Assembly (NCBI GenBank): GCA_025356295.1
Contig: JANXUJ010000098.1
Span: forward strand, 1-45,567
Reading direction: 5' to 3'
DNA length: 45,567 nt
From: Cyanobacteriota bacterium
Lineage (GTDB): Bacteria > Cyanobacteriota > Cyanobacteriia > Pseudanabaenales > Pseudanabaenaceae
Made by a program: the position numbers and the translations under genes. Positions 1 through 9,576 of the stretch are shown here, one piece after another. The notes below the pieces were generated by a model that was not told the origin of the DNA, made no database searches, and saw only the letters and a program-made list of their open reading frames with translations. Each line of letters starts with the position of its first letter. The first letter of the stretch is position 1.

Positions 1-25
1 GCTCTGCGGCACTTTTTTAAATTTT
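1..25. repeat. Right half of a long palindrome cut by the window edge
   Basis: The first bases contain GCGGCACTTTTTTAAATTTT. This has the form of the right arm of the inverted repeats found throughout the window (GCGGCACTTTT followed by T/A-rich sequence, as at 1373-1397). The left arm would lie before base 1, so this is an inference from similarity to complete copies. Confidence 0.4.
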
Positions 26-32
26 ATTGGGT

Positions 33-64
33 TTTATCACAGCGCTTTGCGCTGTATAGATAAA
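33..64. terminator. Hairpin after the aminotransferase gene
   Basis: ACAGCGC (39-45) pairs with GCGCTGT (49-55) around a TTT loop. TTTATC (33-38) pairs with GATAAA (59-64) beyond a 3-nt bulge. It lies directly after the stop codon of the minus-strand aminotransferase. There is no clear U-run, so its strength as an intrinsic terminator is uncertain. Confidence 0.5.
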
Positions 65-1219
65 CTAGCCGTTAAGAACTTCGATCGCTGCCTTTATACC
101 CGCACCATAGGTGAAGTTGGTATAGCCGAGCGCGGAGATTGACGCTTCGAGCGCACTAACTGCGGTGAGAATATCGCGATCGCCGACAAAGCCGAGATGA
201 CCAATGCGAAAGATTTTGCCATTAAGATGATCTTGTCCACCCGCCATGACAATATCAAATTTCTTTTTGATCGTAGAGCGAATCTTTTCGGCATCTAGTC
301 CGTCAGGAGGAACTACCGATGTGATCGAGGCACTCGCTGCATCATCAGGAGCCAATAAGCCCAAATTAAGAGCTTTCATCGCCGCACGAGTCGCTTCACG
401 ATGACGGAGGTGACGCGCAAAAATATTCTCCAAACCTTCACGCTGCATCATATCGAGTGAAGCTTGCAAAGCCATCACCATATTTACGGAAGTGGTAAAA
501 GGCGTTGAGTTTTTAGCAGCATCTTTACGAGCTTTGCCCAAATCGAGATAGAACCTCGGCAGATCAGCGGTTTTGTAAGCTTCCCATGCTTTAGGACTAA
601 CCGCCACAAATCCTAAACCAGGAGGAATCATATAGCCCTTTTGAGAACCAGAACCGACCACATCTAAGCCCAATTCATCCATCGGCACATTCATCGCGCC
701 GAGGCTGGTGACAGCATCGACAATAATTAGAGCTTTTTCGTGAGCTTTGACATGACGATTAATTGTGACCAGATCGTTGAGAACTCCTGTGGAGGTCTCA
801 CTGTGAGTGATGATTACCGCTTTGATTTCTTTGTTAGTGTCAGCCTCTAGCTTGACTCGAAAATCTTCAGGATTAAGTGCTTTTCCCCATTCAGCTTTGA
901 TTACTTCAGCATTGATACCATAGGCTTGGCAGACTTCGACCCAGCGTTCGCCAAATTTGCCATTGTCACCCACAAGCACGCGATCGCCTTTGCTCAAGAA
1001 ATTAATGATCCCTGCTTCCATCGCCCCTGTACCACTGACGGTGAGGAGCAGCACATCATTAGTAGTCTGGTGTAGCCACTTGAGTTTGGCGGTCACATCT
1101 GCCATGATCTTGCTAAAATCAGCGCTACGATGTCCGATGGGAGCTTTGGCAAGCGCCAACAGAGCCTGTTCAGGCACAGGTGTTGGACCAGGGATCATCA
1201 ACATCAACTTGTCTTCCAT
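65..1219 (-). CDS. Class V aminotransferase (alanine/serine-glyoxylate aminotransferase family)
   Basis: This 384-residue PLP enzyme has the fold-type I class V layout. The N-terminal MLMIPGPTPVPEQALLA motif is typical of alanine-glyoxylate and serine-glyoxylate aminotransferases. SGTGAMEAG follows at about residue 63 and binds cofactor phosphate. The Schiff-base lysine is in GSGSQKGYMIPPGLGF at about residue 194. Cyanobacterial members were long labelled 'soluble hydrogenase 42 kDa subunit'; the family is now understood to transaminate glyoxylate, probably in photorespiratory glycolate recycling. The amino donor cannot be read from sequence. The ATG at 1219 gives the usual family N-terminus and length. 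The gene stands alone, diverging from the SNF2 helicase gene, with a palindromic site about 28 bp upstream of its start. Confidence 0.9.
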   Translation of the reverse strand: MEDKLMLMIPGPTPVPEQALLALAKAPIGHRSADFSKIMADVTAKLKWLHQTTNDVLLLTVSGTGAMEAGIINFLSKGDRVLVGDNGKFGERWVEVCQAYGINAEVIKAEWGKALNPEDFRVKLEADTNKEIKAVIITHSETSTGVLNDLVTINRHVKAHEKALIIVDAVTSLGAMNVPMDELGLDVVGSGSQKGYMIPPGLGFVAVSPKAWEAYKTADLPRFYLDLGKARKDAAKNSTPFTTSVNMVMALQASLDMMQREGLENIFARHLRHREATRAAMKALNLGLLAPDDAASASITSVVPPDGLDAEKIRSTIKKKFDIVMAGGQDHLNGKIFRIGHLGFVGDRDILTAVSALEASISALGYTNFTYGAGIKAAIEVLNG

Positions 1220-1246
1220 GAGTCGAAATCTTGTAATGTTTGGTTA

Positions 1247-1264
1247 AATACTAGGTCTAGTATT
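1247..1264. promoter_or_regulatory. Palindromic candidate operator upstream of the aminotransferase gene
   Basis: AATACTAG and CTAGTATT form a perfect 8-bp inverted repeat with a 2-nt spacer, 28 bp before the start of the minus-strand aminotransferase gene. A second, imperfect repeat (TAATGCCTAT ... ATAGGTATTA) follows at about 1273-1306. The position fits a regulator-binding site, but no known consensus was recognised. Confidence 0.3.
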
Positions 1265-1344
1265 GTACGCAATAATGCCTATTTAATACACATTTAGATA
1301 GGTATTACAGAGCTTTGCGCTAAAACTAACCTCAGAGACCAAAC

Positions 1345-1397
1345 CCAGAGAAAAGTTTAAAAGTGCCGCGAAGCGGCACTTTTAAACTTTTCTCTGG
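1345..1397. repeat. Long perfect inverted repeat (25-bp arms) between divergent genes
   Basis: The left arm at 1345-1369 and right arm at 1373-1397 are perfectly complementary around a GAA loop. The core is GTGCCGC-GAA-GCGGCAC, with A-rich left and T-rich right arms. It belongs to the window-wide palindrome family. It sits between the start of the minus-strand aminotransferase gene and the start of the plus-strand helicase gene, so it terminates neither of them. Confidence 0.85.
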
Positions 1398-1538
1398 ACT
1401 ACTTGAAAATTTAATAGGTGGTATTGCCAAATATAACCACATCTTCGGCTCAAGATATTTGGTACTAAGCCCTGTATATTTGCACCTTTTCGGCATTAGA
1501 AGCAATTAACGATAGTATTGATTAATATATTCGTTAGA

Positions 1539-4500
1539 ATGATCGCAAATTTCTGTAGTCACAATCCAAACTCTGATATGCCTGATTTCCAAGCTGACAC
1601 TGCCAAACTTTATGAAAACTTGACAACAAGCTATCGCAAATTGTCATCACTAGAGCAGCAGATGATTCAAGTCTTTGCGATCGCCTATGAGCCAGTTAAC
1701 CACAGTTTGTTTTTTGATTGCTTACTTCATCTTGGACTTAAGGATAAAGGTGACAAACATTTCACGACTGCTAGTTTAAAGGGCTATATTGATTGGTTTT
1801 TACAGGCAAATTTACTTACTCAAGATCGATCAAAGGGACCACAATGCAATGTCCTTTTGATTGATATTTCGGTGCGTGATGCTGTCCAGACAGGGAAATT
1901 TACAGCGATCGTCAATGCGATCGCTCTCAAAATTCCTGTGCCGTCTTACAAAATAGGTTCGCGCAGTTTTACAAGCGAATCACAGTTTATTCGTGAAGTG
2001 AGGATTGGTATTTATCGTCAAGATATTGAGTTTGTCTCCAAGCAGTTTGAGGACTTCTATCGATATGGAGGATATTCCCAACAAAAAATCACTCTAGACG
2101 CAATCTTGTATCAAGTTTGTAATAATCCTTTTGATTCCATTTGGTTCCAAACTTTAAATTCAGATTTTTATGAGATCGCTTTAGTCACGATTTTGACTAA
2201 TGGGATGCTGAAGCTAAAACCAACCAATGAGGCTTGGACGCTCTTACGCGACTCATTTCAATCTCAAACAGATCAGGAGCAAGAACAGGGCGATCGCTGT
2301 CCAGATAGTTTACTGATGGTTTTGATGGAACAGAGTCTATTGCGTGGTGATTTACAGACCGCTCAAGCTGCTTATGATCGCTTTTCTCATGATTACAAAA
2401 GTGCTGGAAATGGTCTGCTGGGGTGGTTATATTTTGTTAAAGGCGATCGCGAAGCCGCGATCGGACAATTTCGACAATCGCTCAAAGCCATTAAAAAAGC
2501 AACGGGGAAGCGTCAAGTATTTTTCAGTGGTGAACCAGGGCTATTTTTTATACTTGCCCTGATTCAAGAAGGTACAGCTGAGAGTATGCGTGAAGCCGAG
2601 AGTTACACTGCCATCATGGCAAAGCAAACTAATCATTGGTTGCAAGTTACTTATGGCAGACTGCAAAGGGTTTTAAAGTTTCAACTAGGCGATATACCTC
2701 AAAAAGAACTGCTCACCAACGAATATATTCATAATTACACTGAGAACCATTGTCTAGAAGCATTTTTTAGCGCGCTCTGTCTCTATTGGATAAATCCTGA
2801 AAAAGCAAGAATAGATTTGTCAAGGATATTAGAGCCAATGTTGAAGCAATCGGTTAACGCCGAATATCATTGGATATCCATGGAAACAGCCGAATTACTA
2901 GGCGAACTTTCCCCTGATTCTATCCATAAAAAACATGCCAAAAAGTTGCGGCAAGGTAATCAAATTCCCACTATTGTCAACCTGATTCGTCCTCAAGAAA
3001 CTTGGGAACTAAGTCTCAATGCTCTATTAAATCTCAGCAAATCACCACCCGATCAAACAAAGTCAGGCAGCAATTCACCACAACGCCTAGTTTGGTTTTT
3101 GACATTTGCAAAGGGAGCGTATGCAGTACAGCCTAAAGAGCAAAAGATTAACGCTAAGGGTCTATGGAGTGCGGGGCGTAATATCGCTCTCAAACGTTTA
3201 AAGGAGAGCGTCCATGAGTTTTCTTATATGACTCTACAAGACATCACTGTTTGTTCGCATATACATACTGACTCCTATCATGGATATTATGGGCAGAATC
3301 AGTATGAATTTGCTGAAGATACTATTTGTGCTTTGATTGGACATCCATTAGTATTTTGGGAAGACTCGCCAACAATTCGGGTAGATATTGTGAAGGGTGA
3401 ACCAGAGCTACTCGTCAAAGCAGGGAAGGGCGATCGCCTGATTTTAGAATTTTCACCGCAGCTAAAAGACGGACAGACTTTTGTAATTACTAAAGAAAGC
3501 CCAACCCGTCTCAAAGTTACCCAAATTAGCGAATCTCACAGACGTATTACCGAAATCATCGGCAGGAAAAATCGTTTGGAAATTCCTGTAACTGCTAAAG
3601 AACGTGTGCTTGACGCGATCCATTCTATATCCTCGATTGTCACTGTGCATTCTGACATCGGTGGCGGCGTGAGTGATGCTGAAGAAGTTCCCTCAGATAG
3701 CAAACCCCATGTGCATATTTTGCCTGCGGGTGAGGGCTTGAAAGTTGCGGTGTTAGCGCGTCCGTTTGCCAATGCAGGTGCTTACTATCGCCCTGGGGCA
3801 GGTGGTGCGACTGTACTAACTGAAATTGATGGCAAACGGTTACAAGCAACTCGTGATCTTAAAGAAGAGAAAAAACTTGCAAATGAAGCGATCGCGGCTT
3901 GTTTGACCTTTGGTAATTATGAAGACCATGATGGTGAATGGCTAATCGATGATCCAGAGTTTTGTTTAGAGCTATTAATGGAACTGCAAGCTTTAGGCGA
4001 TCGCATTGTTTTAGAATGGCCAGAAGGCGAGAAAATGCGAATTAGCCATCGTGCTGATTTTGGCAACTTCAGGATGTCCATTAATCAAAGTCGAGACTGG
4101 TTTGCGGCTGAAGGAGAATTGCAATTGGGTGATGACACCGTGCTGAATATGCAGAGTCTATTAGAACTTCTTGATAAAACTCCTAGTCGGTTCATTCCTC
4201 TTGGTGATGGTCAGTTTATCGCCTTAACTCAACAGTTTCGCAATCGCCTAGAGGAGTTTCGCCGTCTATCAGAACAGCATGGTACAGGAACAAGATTCCA
4301 TCCTTTAGCGGCTCTCGCCCTAGAAGATTTTGTGGATGAAATCGATGATCTCAAAGCGGACAAACATTGGAAAGCGCATGTGAATAAGATCAAAGAAATG
4401 CGGAACTTCGAGCCAAAATTGCCATCCACCTTGCAAGCTGAACTACGCGATTATCAAATTGATGGATTTACATGGCTAGCGCGGCTTGCCCATTGGGGAG

Positions 4501-5819
4501 TTGGAGCTTGCTTAGCCGACGATATGGGCTTGGGCAAAACCTTGCAGTCCTTAGCATTGATGCTTACTCGCGCCCCCAATGGAGCCACTTTGATCGTTGC
4601 GCCCACTTCTGTCTGTATGAATTGGATTGGTGAAGCCGCCAAGTTTGCGCCAACTATGAATGTAATTGTGTTTGGTACAGGCGATCGCCAAAAAGTATTG
4701 GATAATCTCCAGCCTTTTGACATGGTAATTTGTAGTTACGGCTTACTCCAACAAGAAGAAGTGGGCGAGATGTTAGCCAAAGTCGAGTGGCAAACGGTTG
4801 TCCTTGATGAAGCTCAAGCTATTAAAAACACAGCAACCAAGCGATCGCAAGCCGCGATGAATCTCCAAAGTGGTTTTAAACTAATCACCACAGGCACACC
4901 GATCGAGAATCATCTCGGTGAACTCTGGAATTTATTTCGATTTATTAACCCTGGGCTACTTGGTTCCCTCGACAAATTTAATATCAACTATGCTAATCCG
5001 ATCGAGCGATCGCAGGACAAAGTTGCTCGTGATCAACTCAAAAAATTAATCCAGCCGTTCATTCTCCGCCGCACTAAAAACCAAGTTCTCCAAGAATTAC
5101 CATCGCGGACTGAAGTAACCTTGCAAGTGGAACTCAGCAAGGAAGAACTCGCATTTTATGAAGCCCTCAGGCGTGAGGCGATCGCCAAGCTAACCAATAA
5201 CGAAGGCAACGCAGGACAAAAACATCTGCAAGTCTTAGCCGAAATCATGAAATTGCGCCGTGCTTGTTGCAATACCAAGCTAGTCAGACCCGATATTCTC
5301 CTACCAAGTTCTAAACTTCAACTCTTTGGCGAAGTTGTCAATGAACTCCTCGACAACAATCATAAAGCTTTGATATTCAGTCAATTTGTCGATCATCTAC
5401 ATATTATTCGTGATTATCTCGATTCTAAAAAAATCAGCTATCAATATCTGGATGGCAGCACTCCTGCTAAAGAACGTAAAAAGCGCGTGGATGCTTTTCA
5501 GGCGGGTGAAGGTGATGTCTTCTTGATCAGCCTCAAAGCAGGAGGTACAGGACTAAATCTCACCGCTGCCGATTATGTGATCCATATGGACCCTTGGTGG
5601 AATCCTGCGGTCGAGGATCAAGCTAGCGATCGCGCCCATCGCATCGGGCAAAAGCGTCCTGTCACGATTTATCGTCTTGTCGCGAAGGGAACTATCGAAG
5701 AAAAAATTGTTGATCTGCACCATCAAAAGCGTGATCTCGCTGATAGCTTGCTCGAAGGCACAGACATGAGCGGCAAAGTCACAACCGATGCATTATTACA
5801 ATTAATTAATGATATCTAA
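1539..5819 (+). CDS. Large SNF2-family helicase/ATPase
   Basis: This is a DNA translocase of the SNF2/Rad54 type, about 1,430 residues long. The last 450 residues hold the ATPase. Walker A is in [15 protein letters not shown] (about residue 1000, counted from an in-frame TTG at 1518), the DEAQ box is at about 1097, [13 protein letters not shown] follows, and the C-terminal lobe contains [18 protein letters not shown] and SDRAHRIGQ. The first 900 residues are not a domain I can name: a winged-helix-like stretch (about residues 40-100) comes first, then a helical, TPR-like region. Start codon is uncertain: TTG 1518, ATG 1539 or ATG 1578 are all in frame and none has a clear ribosome-binding site. 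Bacterial SNF2 proteins are linked to DNA repair and transcription; the role here is unknown. Confidence 0.9.
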   Translation: MIANFCSHNPNSDMPDFQADTAKLYENLTTSYRKLSSLEQQMIQVFAIAYEPVNHSLFFDCLLHLGLKDKGDKHFTTASLKGYIDWFLQANLLTQDRSKGPQCNVLLIDISVRDAVQTGKFTAIVNAIALKIPVPSYKIGSRSFTSESQFIREVRIGIYRQDIEFVSKQFEDFYRYGGYSQQKITLDAILYQVCNNPFDSIWFQTLNSDFYEIALVTILTNGMLKLKPTNEAWTLLRDSFQSQTDQEQEQGDRCPDSLLMVLMEQSLLRGDLQTAQAAYDRFSHDYKSAGNGLLGWLYFVKGDREAAIGQFRQSLKAIKKATGKRQVFFSGEPGLFFILALIQEGTAESMREAESYTAIMAKQTNHWLQVTYGRLQRVLKFQLGDIPQKELLTNEYIHNYTENHCLEAFFSALCLYWINPEKARIDLSRILEPMLKQSVNAEYHWISMETAELLGELSPDSIHKKHAKKLRQGNQIPTIVNLIRPQETWELSLNALLNLSKSPPDQTKSGSNSPQRLVWFLTFAKGAYAVQPKEQKINAKGLWSAGRNIALKRLKESVHEFSYMTLQDITVCSHIHTDSYHGYYGQNQYEFAEDTICALIGHPLVFWEDSPTIRVDIVKGEPELLVKAGKGDRLILEFSPQLKDGQTFVITKESPTRLKVTQISESHRRITEIIGRKNRLEIPVTAKERVLDAIHSISSIVTVHSDIGGGVSDAEEVPSDSKPHVHILPAGEGLKVAVLARPFANAGAYYRPGAGGATVLTEIDGKRLQATRDLKEEKKLANEAIAACLTFGNYEDHDGEWLIDDPEFCLELLMELQALGDRIVLEWPEGEKMRISHRADFGNFRMSINQSRDWFAAEGELQLGDDTVLNMQSLLELLDKTPSRFIPLGDGQFIALTQQFRNRLEEFRRLSEQHGTGTRFHPLAALALEDFVDEIDDLKADKHWKAHVNKIKEMRNFEPKLPSTLQAELRDYQIDGFTWLARLAHWGVGACLADDMGLGKTLQSLALMLTRAPNGATLIVAPTSVCMNWIGEAAKFAPTMNVIVFGTGDRQKVLDNLQPFDMVICSYGLLQQEEVGEMLAKVEWQTVVLDEAQAIKNTATKRSQAAMNLQSGFKLITTGTPIENHLGELWNLFRFINPGLLGSLDKFNINYANPIERSQDKVARDQLKKLIQPFILRRTKNQVLQELPSRTEVTLQVELSKEELAFYEALRREAIAKLTNNEGNAGQKHLQVLAEIMKLRRACCNTKLVRPDILLPSSKLQLFGEVVNELLDNNHKALIFSQFVDHLHIIRDYLDSKKISYQYLDGSTPAKERKKRVDAFQAGEGDVFLISLKAGGTGLNLTAADYVIHMDPWWNPAVEDQASDRAHRIGQKRPVTIYRLVAKGTIEEKIVDLHHQKRDLADSLLEGTDMSGKVTTDALLQLINDI

Positions 5820-5838
5820 CTCAAAAGAAGCACTAGAG

Positions 5839-5879
5839 AAGTCATTATATCCCGCACAGAGCACGCGATATAATCACTT
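5839..5879. terminator. Imperfect hairpin
   Basis: AAGTCATTATATCCCGC and GCGATATAATCACTT form an imperfect inverted repeat. It lies between the helicase stop (5819) and the stop of the short minus-strand ORF (5886), so it could terminate transcription from either side. Confidence 0.5.
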
Positions 5880-5885
5880 AAAACT

Positions 5886-5999
5886 CTAAGTGAACTTAAT
5901 CCGCCGATAAATTTCTTCGATCGCATGATATTCATCGATAGTCAGACGATTTTTTGGCTCTAAAACTACGTTAGGTGGGTTGATTTGAGCAGTGACCAT
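5886..5999 (-). CDS. Short ORF of 37 residues, possibly a Uma2 N-terminal remnant
   Basis: The frame reads ATG to TAG and gives a peptide beginning MVTAQINPPNVVLEPKNR, followed by LTIDEYHAIEEIYRRIKFT. An AGGAG ribosome-binding site lies about 8 bases before the ATG. The stretch LTIDEYHAIEE resembles the first helix of Uma2 (DUF820) proteins, which occur twice elsewhere in this window, but there is no sign of the remaining 150 residues. It may be a leftover 5' end of a deleted Uma2 gene or a genuine small protein. The hairpin at 5839-5879 follows its stop. Family assignment is weak. Confidence 0.4.
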   Translation of the reverse strand: MVTAQINPPNVVLEPKNRLTIDEYHAIEEIYRRIKFT

Positions 6000-6025
6000 G
6001 ATCGCATCTCCTATGTTTTTAATAG

Positions 6026-6058
6026 TAATCAAGACCGCGCTTAGCGCGGTCTTGATTA
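6026..6058. terminator. Hairpin after argF
   Basis: TAATCAAGACCGCGC (6026-6040) pairs perfectly with 6044-6058 around a TTA loop. The argF stop codon (6056-6058) forms the outer end of the stem. It is a member of the CGC-NNN-GCG palindrome family. Confidence 0.75.
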
Positions 6059-6967
6059 AAGAACGCTAGCAAGCAGTGCCTTTTGAGCATGAAGTCGATT
6101 TTCAGCTTCATCCCAAATACGGGACTGCTTGCCTTCCATCACTTCATCAGTGATCTCTTCACCACGATGAGCAGGCAAACAATGCAGGGCGATCGCTTGT
6201 TGATCGGCCAAAGCCATCAGTTCCGCATTCAGTTGATAGGGCTGAAAAATGGGAACACGATCTTCTGCTTCTGATTCTTGACCCATGCTTGCCCAAACAT
6301 CTGTATACAAGACATGAGCCGCCTGAGCCGCCAGTTTAGGGTCATCAGTAACGATCACTTCCGAGTTGTTCGCTAATGCTTTTGCCTGAGCGACAACCGC
6401 AGGATCAGGAGCGAAGTTTTTCGGTGAGGCAATTCGTACATTCATCCCGACTAGAGCGCAGCCAATCATCAAGGAATGCGCCATATTATTGCCATCGCCG
6501 AGATAGGTAAGGGTTAATCCTTTAAGAGTACCGAAGTTTTCTGACACGGTTAGCAAGTCAGCTAGGACTTGGCAAGGATGCTCCAAATCGCTAAGCGCAT
6601 TGATAATCGGCATCTTAGAGAACTTCGCAAAAGTTTCTAATTCTGCTTGCTCAAAGGTGCGAATCGCTAACACATCCAGATAGCGATCGAGGACTCTAGC
6701 GGTATCCTCCACAGGTTCGCCGCGACTTACTTGAGTCACATTTGGGTCGAGGTCGATGACATTTCCGCCCAGTTGATGCATGGCGACTGTAAAGCTGACT
6801 CTTGTCCTTGTCGATGCTTTGCGAAAAAGTAAGCCTAGAGTTTTGCGCTGAAAGTCAAACTGCACTTCTCCTGCTTTGAGTTGTTTAGCAAGTGCGAGCA
6901 GTTCCTGTATCTCGCTTGGTTGTAAGTCTGCCAAGCTAAGTAAATCGCGTCCCTGAAGATTTCCCAT
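6056..6967 (-). CDS. argF: Ornithine carbamoyltransferase
   Basis: Converts ornithine and carbamoyl phosphate to citrulline in arginine synthesis, in the cytoplasm. All signatures are present in 303 residues: the carbamoyl-phosphate loop STRTR at 52-56, the family motif HPCQVLADL, the ornithine-binding DVWASMGQE, and the catalytic-cysteine loop HCLPAHRGEE near residue 262. The lengths and the SMG loop favour ornithine over putrescine carbamoyltransferase. The ATG at 6967 gives the normal start. The gene is preceded by yqeG on the same strand, with a palindrome in between, so it may be transcribed separately. No ARG-box could be recognised upstream. Confidence 0.96.
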   Translation of the reverse strand: MGNLQGRDLLSLADLQPSEIQELLALAKQLKAGEVQFDFQRKTLGLLFRKASTRTRVSFTVAMHQLGGNVIDLDPNVTQVSRGEPVEDTARVLDRYLDVLAIRTFEQAELETFAKFSKMPIINALSDLEHPCQVLADLLTVSENFGTLKGLTLTYLGDGNNMAHSLMIGCALVGMNVRIASPKNFAPDPAVVAQAKALANNSEVIVTDDPKLAAQAAHVLYTDVWASMGQESEAEDRVPIFQPYQLNAELMALADQQAIALHCLPAHRGEEITDEVMEGKQSRIWDEAENRLHAQKALLASVL

Positions 6968-7050
6968 TGGTATTAAAAAAAAGCTTGTAATGAATTAATC
7001 TGAGATTATCAAGTTACAGAGCAATTAAACAAATAATTGTTCGATTAATA

Positions 7051-7091
7051 CAAAAGTGTAAAGTGGCGCTTCGCGCCACCTTACACTTTTG
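7051..7091. terminator. Long hairpin after the YqeG gene
   Basis: An arm of 19 bases (7051-7069) pairs with 7073-7091 around a TTC loop, with a single A-C mismatch. The core is GTGGCGC-TTC-GCGCCAC. It lies 8 bp beyond the stop of the minus-strand YqeG gene and upstream of argF. Confidence 0.75.
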
Positions 7092-7098
7092 TTGATTT

Positions 7099-7635
7099 TT
7101 AAATTTTTACACCTGATTTGCGAGCGATCCAGATTTCTGAGCTGCGGAGAAAGCTCGATCGAGCTTTAAATATTGACGAGATTGATGGTTTGAATACGGG
7201 TTCAGCGCAAGGTGGCTGCACCAAAATCGTAAATAAGCCTAAACGATTGCCGACAATTGTGTCCGTGAACAAGCGATCGCCAACCATGGCGACTTGAGAT
7301 GCGGGTAAAGCGATCGCCTCCAGAACTTGGCGCACTACCCGCCGTGAAGGTTTGCCCGCCCGACTGCGATAGGGAAGACTTAAGCTCTCAGCAACCTTTT
7401 GAATACGGCGATCGCTAAAGTTATTACTGGCCAACCAAATCGGATATTGCTGTCGCATAATCTCCACCCATTGGCGAATCTCTGCTGACACATCTGATTC
7501 ATCATCACCGATCAGCGTATTATCAACGTCTAAAATCAGACCGCGCAATCCATGCTTTGCCATCAGTTGCGGTGCGATCGCATTAATTGGTGCTGACAAG
7601 ACTAAGTCAGGAGCAATAAGTTGCCAAGGTTTCAC
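7099..7635 (-). CDS. YqeG family HAD-IIIA phosphatase
   Basis: A 178-residue HAD-superfamily phosphatase of the YqeG/GEP4 type. The nucleophile motif is LDVDNTLIG near residue 36 (DxDN). Motif II is in WLASNNF, the motif III lysine is in RAGKPSRR, and motif IV is MVGDRLFTDTIVGNRLG. Mitochondrial GEP4 dephosphorylates phosphatidylglycerophosphate; the substrate of cyanobacterial members is not settled, though phosphatidylglycerol is essential in thylakoids. The start codon is a GTG at 7635, chosen because MKPWQLIAPDLVL is the usual family beginning. It heads toward argF on the same strand and follows mltG by 193 bp. Confidence 0.88.
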   Translation of the reverse strand: MKPWQLIAPDLVLSAPINAIAPQLMAKHGLRGLILDVDNTLIGDDESDVSAEIRQWVEIMRQQYPIWLASNNFSDRRIQKVAESLSLPYRSRAGKPSRRVVRQVLEAIALPASQVAMVGDRLFTDTIVGNRLGLFTILVQPPCAEPVFKPSISSIFKARSSFLRSSEIWIARKSGVKI

Positions 7636-7719
7636 GAATATTTTAGGAATGACAATTAAATTATTGAGAATATCTTAACTTAAAATTGTCTAAGCTATAC
7701 CAAAGTCAATGCCCTGCAT

Positions 7720-7815
7720 TTAGAAAAAATTCTCGTAATCATCATAAATACTGATCCAAAACCAAGTCACAGAATCACCATCAAGAATTCCCAGCGCACG
7801 ATAGTTTCTGCTTAT
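7720..7815 (-). pseudogene. C-terminal remnant of a RelE/ParE-like toxin gene
   Basis: On the minus strand an open stretch encodes NYRALGILDGDS followed by VTWFWISIYDDYENFF and then a TAA stop. The pattern xYRALGxxxGDxxxWFWIxxxxDYE is the C-terminal end of RelE/ParE family toxins common in cyanobacteria. An in-frame TAG precedes it at 7816-7818 and no N-terminal half or antitoxin is recognisable, so this is a 31-codon leftover. Identification rests on remembered family pattern only. Confidence 0.55.
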
Positions 7816-7828
7816 CTAAGCTGTTTTG

Positions 7829-8899
7829 TTATTTAGATATTTTTTGCTGAATCTTCTTATCGATCGCTTGCAATGCTTTTTCGTGATCCTCCAAGTTGCG
7901 ACTAAATACATGGCTACCATCATATTTAGCCACAAAAAATAAATAGTCAGTCGTACTAGGATCAAGTGTTGCCTTGAGACTCGCTAAACCGACCGAAGCG
8001 ATCGCTCCAGGTGGCAAGCCTTCATTTAGATAAGTATTGTAGGGCGAGGCAGTCCGCACTTGTTCTAAGGTAAGTGGATTTTCAGGAGTCTGTTTAATAT
8101 TTAAGCCATACTCCACAGTCGGATCAGACTCTAAGCGCATATTCCGCTTGAGACGATTCCAGAAAACCCCCGAAATCACCCGCCGCTCTGAATCAATTAC
8201 GGCTTCTTTTTCGACAATGCTGCTTAGAGTTACCCAATCTTTGAGACTGATTTTGACCTTCGGTTTGCCAGATTGGTTTTCTTGGTAAACATTCAAAGCG
8301 ACTTGTTCAAAGCGATCGAGCATCAAATCAATAATGCGATCAGGAGTCGCCTCAGAGGGCAGAATTTGATAAGTGTCAGGGAAGAGAAATCCTTCTAAGC
8401 TAGGAATATCATCAGGGAGCCAAATGCGGCGCTTAGGACTAATGCGTTGAGTTGCTGCCACAAAATCTTTGGCCGCAAAAAATCCCTGCTTCTCAAATAG
8501 GTCAGCCATCTGGGCGATCGACCAACCTTCAGGAATAGTAAATCTAACTTCAGCAGATTTTGTTGTCTGAATTTGAGCTACGATTTCGGGCAGTGATTGG
8601 TTAGTGGCAAGGTCATAAGTGCCAGAGCGTAAAGCTACCGCTTCATTGCCTCGCCATGATTGCCATAGTAACCACAGTCGCAAGGCTGCGCCAGAGCGAA
8701 TTAGCCCTGCCGATTCTAGTTCTTGGGCGATCGCTTGAGTTGGCATTCCATCGGATATGGTTAACCTAACTTTCGCCCCAAAATTATTAGGTGCTGCACT
8801 CGCCCAAATCCACCAAGAACTACCGACTATTCCAGTAAGCAAGATCGTTAATGGCACAGCAGCACCATAAAACAGCCAATTAGGACTCTTCTTCGGCAT
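7829..8899 (-). CDS. mltG: Endolytic murein transglycosylase MltG (YceG-like)
   Basis: Cleaves nascent peptidoglycan glycan strands at the outer face of the plasma membrane, setting strand length. The 356-residue protein has one N-terminal membrane anchor (about residues 9-31) followed by a LysM-like region and the YceG domain. The catalytic glutamate lies in SSIVEKEAVIDSERRVISG, followed by FWNRLKRNMRLESDPTVEYG and ASPYNTYLNEGLPPGAIAS, all characteristic of the family. It starts inside the upstream DUF3727 gene (20-base overlap), so the two are probably translated from one message. The yqeG-mltG-DUF3727-ruvX neighbourhood is, to my knowledge, conserved in cyanobacteria. Confidence 0.93.
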   Translation of the reverse strand: MPKKSPNWLFYGAAVPLTILLTGIVGSSWWIWASAAPNNFGAKVRLTISDGMPTQAIAQELESAGLIRSGAALRLWLLWQSWRGNEAVALRSGTYDLATNQSLPEIVAQIQTTKSAEVRFTIPEGWSIAQMADLFEKQGFFAAKDFVAATQRISPKRRIWLPDDIPSLEGFLFPDTYQILPSEATPDRIIDLMLDRFEQVALNVYQENQSGKPKVKISLKDWVTLSSIVEKEAVIDSERRVISGVFWNRLKRNMRLESDPTVEYGLNIKQTPENPLTLEQVRTASPYNTYLNEGLPPGAIASVGLASLKATLDPSTTDYLFFVAKYDGSHVFSRNLEDHEKALQAIDKKIQQKISK

Positions 8900-9434
8900 C
8901 TTCTGTGCTGAGAACGTGATCTAGATACTGCTCGACATAAGGCTCAAGTAAAGCCATTTCTTCAGGTGTAAGGATTTCAGGCTGACCGTCTGCTCCTAGC
9001 CTAGCAATAAACATCAGAGGATCAAGGGCGGTAAATACAGAAAAAGCTTGCTCTTCGTAATAGAAGTGGGCTAGTTCTTGAAATTCACCGCAATTACCAT
9101 CTTCTTCAGTGTCAATCTCAATAATATCTTCTTCAGTTGGCTCAGGTAGCTCACCTTCAACTGTGAGTGTATAAGCAGAGCGCCGTAATGAGAGGTTCTG
9201 CTCGGCTAAAACAGCTTGAGCGGTTGAAAAAATCAAATCAATTTCTTCTTCAGTAACATCAACTAATTCAGTTTCTTCTTCGTCATCAGTTTCTTGCCAT
9301 GCAAAGATTTGCACAGAAAAGTCAACTGGTTGTAGCAGCAAGTATTCGGTGCTGTCTACTTTAAATGCGGTTTCGACAGTGCAAGGCAAGCTCTTACCTG
9401 CATCATCCGTAATTACGATCGTCGATCCTTCCAT
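8880..9434 (-). CDS. DUF3727/DUF1292 family protein
   Basis: A 184-residue acidic protein without signal peptide or membrane segment. The N-terminal half (STIVITDDAGKSLPCTVE, EYLLLQPVDFSVQIF) resembles the DUF1292 beta-rich domain; the C-terminal half (FYEEQAFSVFTALDPLMFIARLG) matches what I recall of DUF3727, found mainly in cyanobacteria and plastid-bearing plants. A run of Glu and Asp (DDEEETELVDVTEEE) sits between the halves. Its function is unknown. It overlaps mltG by 20 bases, suggesting coupled translation, and follows ruvX on the same strand. Confidence 0.8.
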   Translation of the reverse strand: MEGSTIVITDDAGKSLPCTVETAFKVDSTEYLLLQPVDFSVQIFAWQETDDEEETELVDVTEEEIDLIFSTAQAVLAEQNLSLRRSAYTLTVEGELPEPTEEDIIEIDTEEDGNCGEFQELAHFYYEEQAFSVFTALDPLMFIARLGADGQPEILTPEEMALLEPYVEQYLDHVLSTEDAEEES

Positions 9435-9576
9435 AGATTGCTGCTTTGTATCCTATAGCACTACTAGCCCAGAGAAACCTTGTTGTATAAGGCTTTTGGC
9501 GCTTTTAAGCATTATGACAGCAAAGGGGACAGTTATTTGATCTCTCACGCGGCGGATCACTTTTTCAATCACTCTA

